Positions 14,072-19,859 are shown, counted from the first letter of the stretch. The stretch: 20,169 nucleotides of DNA from a bacterium (GCA_030591065.1 JAUVBU010000005.1:1-20169); one strand, 5' to 3'. The notes: generated by a model from the letters alone, not told the origin. Made by a program: numbers and translations.

Positions 14072-14746
14072 GAATTAGTAATAAGGGTCAAGAAGAATTA
14101 TAGCTTAATTGCTAAAGATTTTTCAAGGACAAGAAAGGAGCCTTGGCCAGAAATAAAATTTTTATTTCAAGATTATTTAAGCCCAAATGACAAGGTGTTG
14201 GATTTGGGTTGCGGAAACGGTAGATATTTTTCATTTTTTCAAGAAAATAGAGTTGAATATTTAGGAATTGATAGTTGCGAAACCTTAATTGATATTGCTA
14301 AAAGAAAATATCCTCGAGCCCAATTTCAAACAGGGAGTGCTTTAAGTTTACCTTTTTCTTCTAATTCTTTTAATAATATTTATAGTATAGCTGTTTTACA
14401 TCAAGTCCCTTCTGACTTATTGAGAATACAATTTTTAAAAGAAGCAAAGAGGACCTTAAAGCCTAATGGTACAATAATTTTAACCGTTTGGAAATTGCAT
14501 CGTTTTAAAGATTTATTTAGGTTGGTTAGGCCAACTTTTTTAAAACTAGTTGGGCTATCAAGAGTGGAATGGAGAGACGCTTTTATTCCTTGGGGGAAAA
14601 AAACTAAAAGATATTATCATTATTTTTCTAAACCTGAACTGGAAAGACTAGTTTTAAAGGCGGGGCTTAGGATTAAAAAATCCGGTATAGTTAAAAATAA
14701 AAGAGGGAATCGTCAAAACATCTATATTGTAGCAGAGAAAATTTAA
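14051..14746 (+). CDS. Trm9/ALKBH8-like SAM-dependent methyltransferase
   Basis: A 231-residue class I methyltransferase. SAM motif I is VLDLGCGNGRY (49-59), the ribose-binding acid is Asp74 (LGID) and motif IV is SIAVLHQVPS (112-121). The flanks match the yeast Trm9 / human ALKBH8 tRNA methyltransferase group: IAKDFSRTRKEPWP (20-33; yeast IAPHFSQTRYKPWP), DAFIPW (176-181; VFVPW in yeast) and KRYYHYFSKPEL (186-197). That group methylates 5-carboxymethyl-uridine at the wobble position to mcm5U, the step after Elp3, and its gene here is directly divergent from elp3. The 21-base overlap of coding ends makes the pair obligately linked. Family membership is an inference from these motifs. A generic methyltransferase with another target is the alternative. 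A Trm112-like partner is not in the window. Confidence 0.8.
   Translation: MKKKYAQELVIRVKKNYSLIAKDFSRTRKEPWPEIKFLFQDYLSPNDKVLDLGCGNGRYFSFFQENRVEYLGIDSCETLIDIAKRKYPRAQFQTGSALSLPFSSNSFNNIYSIAVLHQVPSDLLRIQFLKEAKRTLKPNGTIILTVWKLHRFKDLFRLVRPTFLKLVGLSRVEWRDAFIPWGKKTKRYYHYFSKPELERLVLKAGLRIKKSGIVKNKRGNRQNIYIVAEKI
14097..14126 (-). promoter_or_regulatory. Minus-strand promoter of elp3 inside the methyltransferase gene
   Basis: Read on the minus strand, TTGAAA (14126-14121) and a perfect TATAAT (14102-14097) are 18 bases apart. Transcription would start near 14090, about 19 bases before the TTG start at 14071. This supports that start and the overlapping divergent arrangement. Confidence 0.5.
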
Positions 14747-14758
14747 CTATAACATACA

Positions 14759-14830
14759 GCCCCTATAGTTTAATGGATAGATCGTAGTCCTCCGGAGACT
14801 AAGATGGAAGTTCGACTCTTCCTGGGGGCA
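14759..14830 (+). tRNA. tRNA-Arg (anticodon CCG)
   Basis: The acceptor stem is GCCCCTA (14759-14765) with TGGGGGC (14823-14829) including one G-U pair. The anticodon stem is TAGTC/GACTA (14785-14789 / 14797-14801) with loop CTCCGGA, so the anticodon is CCG (14792-14794), which reads CGG Arg. The T arm is GGAAG-TTCGACT-CTTCC (14806-14822). The D arm starts GTTT and ends GATC with one U-U mismatch. The discriminator is A14830 and no CCA is encoded, so CCA must be added by the nucleotidyltransferase. It lies 12 bases after the methyltransferase stop, in the same direction. Confidence 0.93.
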
Positions 14831-14890
14831 CAAAAACAATAATCTTATAACTTCTTTTAAAAACAAATTTAAGTGTGCAGGTTCTTAATA

Positions 14891-14918
14891 TTGACAAAGT
14901 TCTAAAAGGATGTAGGGT
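14891..14918 (+). promoter_or_regulatory. Possible promoter of the structured RNA
   Basis: A perfect -35 TTGACA (14891-14896) is followed 16 bases later by a weak -10 TAGGGT (14913-14918). The predicted start near 14925 coincides with the first base of the closing helix of the RNA candidate. Confidence 0.35.
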
Positions 14919-14925
14919 TGAGATT

Positions 14926-15083
14926 GAGAGGGTATGGAATTGTTTCCTTAGGACAAACGATTTTTAGTAAAGGAGGTTTAAAAGGAATTCCCTAAAATTG
15001 TCCAATTTGGTTCGAACTGAAACCAAGCTTACAAAGAATTGATTCCTTCTCGCCGGGAACGTGACGTTTTACTTCCCGTTTTT
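14926..15083 (+). ncRNA. Candidate structured non-coding RNA or cis-regulatory leader
   Basis: By hand folding, the two ends pair: GAGAGGG (14926-14932) with CCTTCTC (15045-15051), continued by AT/AT and AATT (14938-14941 / 15037-15040) with small internal loops. Inside are two arms. The first stacks GGACAA/TTGTCC (14951-14956 / 14998-15003) and TTTTAG/CTAAAA (14962-14967 / 14992-14997). The second is TTGGTT/AACCAA (15007-15012 / 15021-15026). This makes a three-way junction, followed at once by an intrinsic terminator (15054-15083). TTCCC at 14988-14992 could instead pair with GGGAA of the terminator stem, which would be an antiterminator. It is not a known RNA family that I recognise. It may be an independent small RNA or a transcription-attenuating leader of the gene at 15161. 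Confidence 0.45.
15054..15083 (+). terminator. Intrinsic terminator of the structured RNA
   Basis: CGGGAA (15054-15059) and TTCCCG (15073-15078) form a six-pair GC-rich stem, extended by GT/AC past a bulged C, and are followed by TTTTT (15079-15083). Confidence 0.7.
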
Positions 15084-15118
15084 GGTTTTAATCTTCATAA
15101 TATTTTTACACACAAAGC

Positions 15119-15124
15119 TATAAT
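15119..15124 (+). promoter_or_regulatory. Possible -10 element of the SLOG-like gene
   Basis: A perfect TATAAT lies 36 bases before the ATG at 15161. No good -35 is visible at 16-18 bases, so support is limited. Confidence 0.3.
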
Positions 15125-15160
15125 GTTGCTTCAGACGTAAAAATAGAATAATATATTATT

Positions 15161-15748
15161 ATGAAATATAAAATTATAGTCTCAGGGGCGTCTGCTCCGA
15201 AATATTGTTGCAAGGGTACTGAAAAACTTTCTAGGGAAATAGGAGAAGAAATTTCTCGGAAAAAATGTATATTACTTACAGGAGCCACCACGGGCCTTCC
15301 TCATACTTCCGCTTTAGCTTATAAAAAGCTGGGTGGTCTTTCTCTGGGCTTTTCTCCAGCAGCCTCCGAATCTTCTCATGTAAAAACTTATAAACTTCCT
15401 ACAGATGGTTTTGATGCGATAGTTTATACCGGAGAAGGATATATTGGTAGAGATATCTTAATGACAAAAGCTGGAGATGCCATGATTATTATTTGTGGCA
15501 GCTTAGGAACTTTACATGAATTTATTGTTGCGCTAGAACTAAGGCTACCAATCGGTGTTTTAGAAGGAACTGGAGGCACAGCCGATAAAATAAGAGGTAT
15601 TATTAAGGGTCCCCTTAATAGACCAAAAAAGATTGTTTATGATAAAGACCCTAAAAGATTAGTTGAGAAACTAATAGCGTTAACAAAAAAAGATAAATTA
15701 AAAAACTCTAAACGAAAAGCTCCGAAAAAGAAAAAAGTTTTTTCCTAA
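15161..15748 (+). CDS. SLOG/LOG-like Rossmann-fold nucleotide-binding protein
   Basis: A 195-residue protein of the LOG/TIGR00725/molybdenum-cofactor-carrier-like superfamily. The core has an N-terminal strand IIVSGASAP (5-13), a glycine turn LTGATTGLPHTSA (39-51), GRDILMTKAGDAMIII (96-111) and the signature GSLGTLHEF (113-121), corresponding to PGGxGTxxE of LOG proteins with SLG replacing the usual GGx. Such folds bind nucleotides or cytokinin-like ribotides, but the ligand here cannot be deduced. The C-terminal 15 residues are a Lys-rich tail, absent from typical family members, which may contact nucleic acid. It is preceded by the structured RNA candidate and followed 38 bases later by the EF-Tu-like barrel. 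Confidence 0.75.
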   Translation: MKYKIIVSGASAPKYCCKGTEKLSREIGEEISRKKCILLTGATTGLPHTSALAYKKLGGLSLGFSPAASESSHVKTYKLPTDGFDAIVYTGEGYIGRDILMTKAGDAMIIICGSLGTLHEFIVALELRLPIGVLEGTGGTADKIRGIIKGPLNRPKKIVYDKDPKRLVEKLIALTKKDKLKNSKRKAPKKKKVFS

Positions 15749-15786
15749 AGTTTTTATTATCTTTATTAATTAGTTGGCTTAAATTT

Positions 15787-16059
15787 ATGTCCAACAAAAT
15801 ATCTCTTCCTGGAGAAGGAAAACTAATTGGCAAAATTGTACACTATTTTGGTAAAATTGGAATTGCTGCGGTTGAATTGTCTGACAATCTTAAAATAGGC
15901 GACAATATCAGAATTATTGGAGGGAAAAAGGATTTTGAGCAAATTGTTGAGTCAATAGAACTAAATAGCGAAAAAACCAAAAAAGCTAAGTCCGGAGAAA
16001 TCATTGGCTTAAAAATTGATCAAAAAGTTAAAAAGAATTATAGCGTTTATAAACTTTAA
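15787..16059 (+). CDS. Translation elongation factor-like beta-barrel protein (EF-Tu domain 2-like)
   Basis: A 90-residue single-domain protein related to domain 2 of translational GTPases. Landmarks are GKIVHYFGKIGIAAVEL (about 15-31), LKIGDNIRIIGGKKDFEQIVESI (as two stretches, 35-57) and AKSGEIIGLKIDQKVKKNYSVYKL at the end, matching the family's G.I..Y....V...L....GD.I.I.G....F...V.S....A..G..VGLK...V...D.VY. There is no GTPase domain. These stand-alone barrels are widespread and uncharacterised. It lies in a co-directional run with a SLOG protein and EndoQ; the functional link is unknown. Confidence 0.8.
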   Translation: MSNKISLPGEGKLIGKIVHYFGKIGIAAVELSDNLKIGDNIRIIGGKKDFEQIVESIELNSEKTKKAKSGEIIGLKIDQKVKKNYSVYKL

Positions 16060-16132
16060 TTTTTTTCTAGCCAACCCTTTTTGTTTTTAAGGACAATCTA
16101 AGAGACAAAAGGAAAACTAGAAATTCTTTTTT

Positions 16133-16573
16133 ATGATTGACTTTGAGGTCGCCTATCAATTATTTTTAGTTGTTTTTTTAGGAGCTTTAATAGGGTTAGA
16201 AAGAGAGGCTAAAAAAAAAGCTGCTGGGGTTCAAACCTATAGTTTAGTTGCTCTAGGTTCTTGTTTTTTTACAATACTTTCTTTCGAAATGGTTAGAGTT
16301 TTTTTTAAAAACTCAGATGTTATTTTTGACCCTCTTAGGGTAGTTCAATCCGTAGCTATAGGGATAGGATTTATCGGAGCAGGAGCAATTTTCTCTCAGA
16401 AGGGAGAAATTGTTGGCTTAACAACGGCAGCTGGTTTATGGGTAGTTGCAGCAATCGGAATGGCAGTTGGCGTTCGGCTTTATTTTTTATCTACCGTTGT
16501 TACTTTTTTAACTCTTTTAATTTTTTCTGGTCTTGGCTGGATTGAGCTTAAAATTTTTGGAAATGAAAAATGA
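16133..16573 (+). CDS. MgtC/SapB-family membrane protein
   Basis: A 146-residue inner-membrane protein with four to five TM segments. The family motifs LGALIGLEREAKKK (17-30), AGVQTYSLVALGS (31-43), GIGFIGAGAIF and LTTAAGLWVVAAIGMA are all present. It covers only the N-terminal membrane domain and lacks the C-terminal ACT-like domain of enterobacterial MgtC, a common short form. MgtC proteins are linked to magnesium limitation and to control of ATP synthase in some bacteria; the role here is unknown. Its TGA stop overlaps the EndoQ start by four bases (ATGA), so translation of the two genes is probably coupled. Confidence 0.9.
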   Translation: MIDFEVAYQLFLVVFLGALIGLEREAKKKAAGVQTYSLVALGSCFFTILSFEMVRVFFKNSDVIFDPLRVVQSVAIGIGFIGAGAIFSQKGEIVGLTTAAGLWVVAAIGMAVGVRLYFLSTVVTFLTLLIFSGLGWIELKIFGNEK

Positions 16574-17817
16574 AGTTTATTGCCGATTTTCATTTACATT
16601 CGAAATATTCTAGAGCTACATCTCCTAGAATGGAGATAGAAAATATTGATATTTGGTCGCAAAAGAAAGGTGTCAAATTAATAGGAACGGGAGATTTTAC
16701 TCATCCCGGATGGTTTAAAGGTTTAAAAGAAAAACTAAGCCCTGCCGAAGGCGGGCTTTTTAAAATTAGAAAAAACAATACGGAGACTAGGTTTATATTG
16801 AGCTCAGAGATTAATTGTATTTATTTAAAAGGAGGTAGGGTTCACAGAATTCACATTCTTCTTCTTGCCCCTTCTTTTGATATAGTAAAAAAAATTAATA
16901 CAAAGTTGAGAAAATTCGGAAATTTATCTATAGACGGAAGGCCTATTCTAAGATTGAGCGCAAGAGACCTAGCAGGTATTGTTTTGGATATTTCTAAGGA
17001 ATGTATGATAATTCCTGCCCACATATATTCTCCATGGTTTTCTCTTTTTGGTTCTCGCTCCGGATTTAATTCTTTAAAGGAATGCTTTGAAAGCTATTCT
17101 AAATATATTTATGCCGTGGAGACTGGATTATCTTCCGATCCTCCTATGAGTTGGCGCAATTCTTCTTTAGATAAAGTTGCTCTAATTTCGAACGGTGACA
17201 GTCATAGCCCTGAAAATATTGGACGAGAAGCAAATGCTTTTAATACTAACCTTAATTACATCTCGGTTATTAATGCTATAAAATCAAAAAATCCTAAAAA
17301 GTTTTTGCACACTATTGAGTTCTTCCCTCAAGAAGGAAAGTATTATATGGATGGTCACCGGTCTTGCAGCATTAGCCTTACTCCAGCTCAATCTAAAAAA
17401 CAGAAAAATCTTTGCCCTAAGTGTGGAAAACCTTTAACTATTGGGGTTTTGAATCGGTCCGAAGAGCTTGCTGATAGGAAAGAAGGGTTTCGTCTCCCAA
17501 AGGCTACGCCCTTTAAATATTTAATTCCATTAAAAGAAATTATTGCAGAAGTTTTGGGTGTAGGAATAAATACAAAGAAAGTTAAAAAAGAACATGAGCT
17601 TTTAATTAAAAGATTTAAAAATGAATTCGAAGTTTTACTTAATGTTTCCCGTAAAGATTTGTCTACAAGTCTTATACCTGAAATTACAGAAGGAATAATT
17701 AGGGCAAGAAAAGGAAAGGTTCAAATTATCCCAGGATACGACGGCGTTTACGGAAAAATAAAAGTTTTTTCCCAAAAAGAGCGAAGTCTTTTCTCTAAAC
17801 AAAAAACCTTTATTTAA
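16570..17817 (+). CDS. Endonuclease Q (EndoQ), PHP-type DNA repair nuclease
   Basis: A 415-residue protein. The PHP metal site appears as ADFHLHS (Asp6, His8, His10), GTGDFTHP (Asp42, His45), SSEINC (Glu80), PAHIYSPW (His151) and NGDSHSPE (Asp210, His212). A zinc site follows: DGHRSC (261-266) and CPKCGKPLTIGVLNR (282-296), then EELADR. This matches EndoQ as described from Pyrococcus furiosus and some bacteria, which nicks DNA 5' of deaminated bases such as uracil and hypoxanthine. The length fits the family. It is preceded by mgtC with a four-base overlap. UvrB also lies in the window, but the two need not interact. Confidence 0.88.
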   Translation: MKFIADFHLHSKYSRATSPRMEIENIDIWSQKKGVKLIGTGDFTHPGWFKGLKEKLSPAEGGLFKIRKNNTETRFILSSEINCIYLKGGRVHRIHILLLAPSFDIVKKINTKLRKFGNLSIDGRPILRLSARDLAGIVLDISKECMIIPAHIYSPWFSLFGSRSGFNSLKECFESYSKYIYAVETGLSSDPPMSWRNSSLDKVALISNGDSHSPENIGREANAFNTNLNYISVINAIKSKNPKKFLHTIEFFPQEGKYYMDGHRSCSISLTPAQSKKQKNLCPKCGKPLTIGVLNRSEELADRKEGFRLPKATPFKYLIPLKEIIAEVLGVGINTKKVKKEHELLIKRFKNEFEVLLNVSRKDLSTSLIPEITEGIIRARKGKVQIIPGYDGVYGKIKVFSQKERSLFSKQKTFI

Positions 17818-17827
17818 AAAGGTTTTT
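17802..17827. terminator. Bidirectional terminator between EndoQ and the RtcA-like gene
   Basis: AAAAACCTTT (17802-17811), loop ATTTAA, AAAGGTTTTT (17818-17827) is a perfect ten-pair stem with A and T tracts on both arms. The EndoQ stop codon lies in the loop. It can serve both convergent genes. Confidence 0.75.
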
Positions 17828-17852
17828 AAAAGTCTTTTTATAAGAAAACTTT

Positions 17853-18887
17853 TTATTTTGGAGTCCAGTTAATTAAATTCTCTTTAACCTCAAAATTTCC
17901 ACTTAAAAATTGGAGGGAACTACCTTGATGTTTATTATTTGTAAATTTTTCAATTAAGTGAAGAGTCTCTTTATGTTCACTTGTAATCTCGGGGACCTTT
18001 ATTTGTGATTTTTTACAAGAGAGAGCTAGGTAGGGTAATAATTGAATTGATACTTGTTGATCTATGCAGTTATTGGTCCTTTCTTTGGCTAAGAGTTTTA
18101 GGGCCGCTTCTTTACCTAAATCTTTAGCTCTTTCTCCCCATTTCCCTATATTATTAATTCCAATTATTGTATTCTTAAATTCAGAAACAAGACAAACTTG
18201 ATTTCCAGGACAAAGGGTTTGATAATATTTTGTTGTTTCTTCTAAGGGTAGATTAAGTTTTCCTAAAACTTCTTTTACTCCAGAAAGTTGAGATTCTGCC
18301 ACCTTTTCAGCTTTTAGTGATTCGGAAGCTCCCGAAACAACCAAGATTTTTTTTAAAGAACCTCTTTCTATTAATAAGATAGGGCTAATACTTGAGGGTT
18401 GAATCGTTATTTTTATATGAGCTCCTCCTTCTGGACGATACCCTCTTTTAATAATATTAAGCTCAGCTTTAACTCCAAAGTTTTTTAGAAGTTTTAAAAA
18501 AACTTTCTGAAAATAATCAATCCCGGAAGATAGAGGGGAGTCGCTAAATCCTCCCTTAATAGTAATCTCTATTGGAAAAAGAGTTGAAGTCGATGATAAA
18601 AGTAGGTTTTGTGTTAGAAAAAGAATATCTTCGTTTGGCGAGGCATTTAAAGAGAGAGAGTTTTTATGTTCATTTCCCGGATAAAAAACTAACTCTTTAC
18701 TTGAATTATTTTCTATATAACCATTACAAAGCTGAGAGATAGCTTCTATGTATAGGTCAGAGCTAACGGTGTTTTTTTGTCTAATATTAGAAATCCGACA
18801 AGGCTTTTTAGTTATAGTGGCTAAAGCAAAAGCTAACCCCTTCGCCCTTTTTTGGTTTTGGTATTCTGAGCAATCGATATTTAACAT
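17853..18887 (-). CDS. rtcA: Divergent RNA 3'-terminal phosphate cyclase (RtcA-like)
   Basis: The ATG at 18887 gives 344 residues starting MLNIDCS, which aligns to the canonical MIEIDGS; the TTG at 18896 would add three residues. RTC landmarks are IRQKN, GYRPEGGAHI (canonical GYYPKGGG), SGVKEV, GERAKDLGKEAA, and SEHKETLHLIEKF near the end, aligning to the conserved H-x-x-T-N-x-x-V-I-E-K-F whose His is the AMP-carrying catalytic residue. Two core elements are lost. The glycine-rich loop GEGGGQILR is YQNQKRAKG, and the later RPGL-x-QH-like segment is VSSDLYIEA. His is kept, but the Asn after T is Leu. It may have altered activity, or be an Rcl1-like non-catalytic protein. The gene is convergent with EndoQ. 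Confidence 0.7.
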   Translation of the reverse strand: MLNIDCSEYQNQKRAKGLAFALATITKKPCRISNIRQKNTVSSDLYIEAISQLCNGYIENNSSKELVFYPGNEHKNSLSLNASPNEDILFLTQNLLLSSTSTLFPIEITIKGGFSDSPLSSGIDYFQKVFLKLLKNFGVKAELNIIKRGYRPEGGAHIKITIQPSSISPILLIERGSLKKILVVSGASESLKAEKVAESQLSGVKEVLGKLNLPLEETTKYYQTLCPGNQVCLVSEFKNTIIGINNIGKWGERAKDLGKEAALKLLAKERTNNCIDQQVSIQLLPYLALSCKKSQIKVPEITSEHKETLHLIEKFTNNKHQGSSLQFLSGNFEVKENLINWTPK

Positions 18888-18944
18888 GCTTTTCAAGGTT
18901 ACTTTAGTTTTGTATTACTTCATTTTAAACTATTTCTTTGGAGC

Positions 18945-18972
18945 TTGACAGGGGTTTTGGGGTAGTTATAAT
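18945..18972 (+). promoter_or_regulatory. Consensus sigma70 promoter of the short transcript
   Basis: A perfect TTGACA (18945-18950) and a perfect TATAAT (18967-18972) with a 16-base spacer. It is the only promoter in the window with both hexamers at full consensus. The start would be near 18979. Confidence 0.75.
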
Positions 18973-19005
18973 TAAAAAGCGTTTAGGTTTTAGATAGAAA
19001 AAACC

Positions 19006-19107
19006 ATGAGTATTCTTAGAGAAAATAACAAAACTAACCCTTTTATGTTTATAGAGATCAACAAAACCAAGTTGGTCTGTATTTTGCTAAAAAATAAAAA
19101 GGTTTAG
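19006..19107 (+). CDS. Possible 33-residue small protein inside the short transcript
   Basis: ATG 19006 to TAG 19105-19107 gives 33 residues beginning MSILRENNKTNPFMFIEINK, with a hydrophobic middle and a basic end. A six-pair hairpin ends on the base before its ATG, and the transcript has a perfect promoter. There is no ribosome binding site and no other support, so it could be a chance frame in a non-coding RNA. Confidence 0.25.
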   Translation: MSILRENNKTNPFMFIEINKTKLVCILLKNKKV

Positions 19108-19157
19108 TAGGGAAAACAAAAAAAACAAGTAAAAATTAAAAAAAACAAAAAACTACT

Positions 19158-19182
19158 AGACCTCTTTAAAACAGAGGTTTTT
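19158..19182 (+). terminator. Intrinsic terminator of the short transcript
   Basis: ACCTCT (19160-19165), a seven-base loop, AGAGGT (19173-19178) and a T-tract to 19182. The stem can be extended by G-U and A-T pairs to 19158/19180. Confidence 0.65.
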
Positions 19183-19268
19183 ATTACCCTAAAGATAGCT
19201 ACAAAGGAATAGATGTGTCTGGTTAAAATTAAAAAAGACATCTGGTTCTCAAAAAGTAAAAAACAAAT

Positions 19269-19742
19269 ATGATAGAAAAATTTTATTTAACCAAAAAAGG
19301 ATTAGAGAAAATAAAAAAAGAATATCAAAGTCTAAAAAAAATTAAGCTTGCCAAAACAGAGGGAGAGCCTCCAGAAGCATTACATTCAGAGGATTTAAAC
19401 CCAGAGTATATTTCCTTTAGAGAAGATCTTAATTTTTTAGAAACAAGAATATCTGAATTTGAACATATTTTTAAAAATATAGAAATAATTAAAAAACCTT
19501 CCAAAAAAAAGATGGAAACGGTTTGCTTGGGAGCAACGGTTACATTAAAAAAGGCTAGTGGGAAAAAAGACGAGTTTACTATTGTCGGAACCTTAGAGGC
19601 AAGTCCCAGTCAAGGAAAAATTTCTTCGCACTCTCCGGTAGGAAAACTTCTTTTGGGTCACAAGCTTGGAGATAAAATAGATATTACTTCGCCAATCAAA
19701 CTAACCTACAAAATTGAAAAAATTCAATACCGTTTCTTATAA
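19269..19742 (+). CDS. greA: GreA/GreB-like transcription cleavage factor with altered tip
   Basis: A 157-residue Gre factor that enters the RNA polymerase secondary channel and stimulates cleavage of backtracked RNA. The start FYLTKKGLEKIKKEY matches GreA helix 1, and the C-terminal domain shows CLGATVTLKK, FTIVGTLEASPSQGKISSHSPVGK and LLLGHKLGD (three separate stretches), typical of the FKBP-like domain. The coiled-coil tip is EGEPPEALHSEDLNPEY where GreA has GDLxENAEY. The Asp-Leu is kept but the equivalent of Glu44 is missing or displaced, with two residues deleted, and the preceding helix carries Pro-Pro. I have the impression this is a CPR-type variant. It has its own terminator directly after the stop. 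Confidence 0.85.
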   Translation: MIEKFYLTKKGLEKIKKEYQSLKKIKLAKTEGEPPEALHSEDLNPEYISFREDLNFLETRISEFEHIFKNIEIIKKPSKKKMETVCLGATVTLKKASGKKDEFTIVGTLEASPSQGKISSHSPVGKLLLGHKLGDKIDITSPIKLTYKIEKIQYRFL

Positions 19743-19761
19743 TTTTTATCAGAGATAAAAA
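19743..19761 (+). promoter_or_regulatory. AT-rich hairpin just after greA
   Basis: TTTTTATC (19743-19750), loop AGA, GATAAAAA (19754-19761) is a perfect eight-pair stem starting at the base after the stop codon, about ten bases before the terminator proper. Confidence 0.4.
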
Positions 19762-19771
19762 GCATTATATA

Positions 19772-19802
19772 ATATGTTGGGAGAGTCCTAGCATATTTTT
19801 TT
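19772..19802 (+). terminator. Strong intrinsic terminator after greA
   Basis: An 11-pair stem, 19772-19782 with 19786-19796 (two G-U pairs), with a GAG loop and a run of seven T (19796-19802). Confidence 0.8.
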
Positions 19803-19859
19803 CAATCTAACTATTTATTATCCTTGTAATTATATTACTTAAAATGTTAAAAAAATATA

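Larger units (their letters stand above)
14831..15160. other. 330-base gene-free stretch after the tRNA
   Basis: No protein-coding frame of any length is convincing. It contains a possible promoter (14891-14918), a strongly foldable region (14926-15051), an intrinsic terminator (15054-15083) and a TATAAT at 15119-15124 that may serve the gene at 15161. Confidence 0.6.
18979..19182 (+). ncRNA. Candidate small RNA or small mRNA, about 200 bases
   Basis: Bounded by a consensus promoter and a terminator. Three stems can be drawn by hand: GGTTTT/AAAACC (18986-18991 / 19000-19005), GATCAAC/GTTGGTC with one G-U (19056-19062 / 19071-19077), and a long-range ten-pair stem GGTTTAGTAG/CTACTAGACC with one G-U (19101-19110 / 19153-19162). 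The last stem encloses a 42-base, very A-rich single-stranded loop. It overlaps the terminator stem (from 19158 with its weak extension; core from 19160), so the two are alternative structures. No known RNA family is recognised. Confidence 0.5.
18888..19268. other. Gene-poor stretch between rtcA-like and greA-like genes
   Basis: About 380 bases without a large gene. They hold a consensus promoter, a short structured transcript with a possible 33-codon frame, a terminator, and a direct repeat TCTGGTT (19218-19224 and 19241-19247) just before greA, with an AGATGT/ACATCT stem (19211-19216 / 19238-19243). Confidence 0.6.

Noticed and set aside
15007..15026. GGTTCGAACT string as a tRNA T-arm or tmRNA 3' end
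   Set aside because: The neighbouring bases do not give an acceptor stem or anticodon arm, and no tmRNA landmarks appear. The pairing fits a plain hairpin better.
14831..15085. RNase P RNA, SRP RNA, 5S rRNA or a known riboswitch in the post-tRNA gap
   Set aside because: None of the conserved cores that I know for these RNAs is present, so I report only an unassigned structured RNA.
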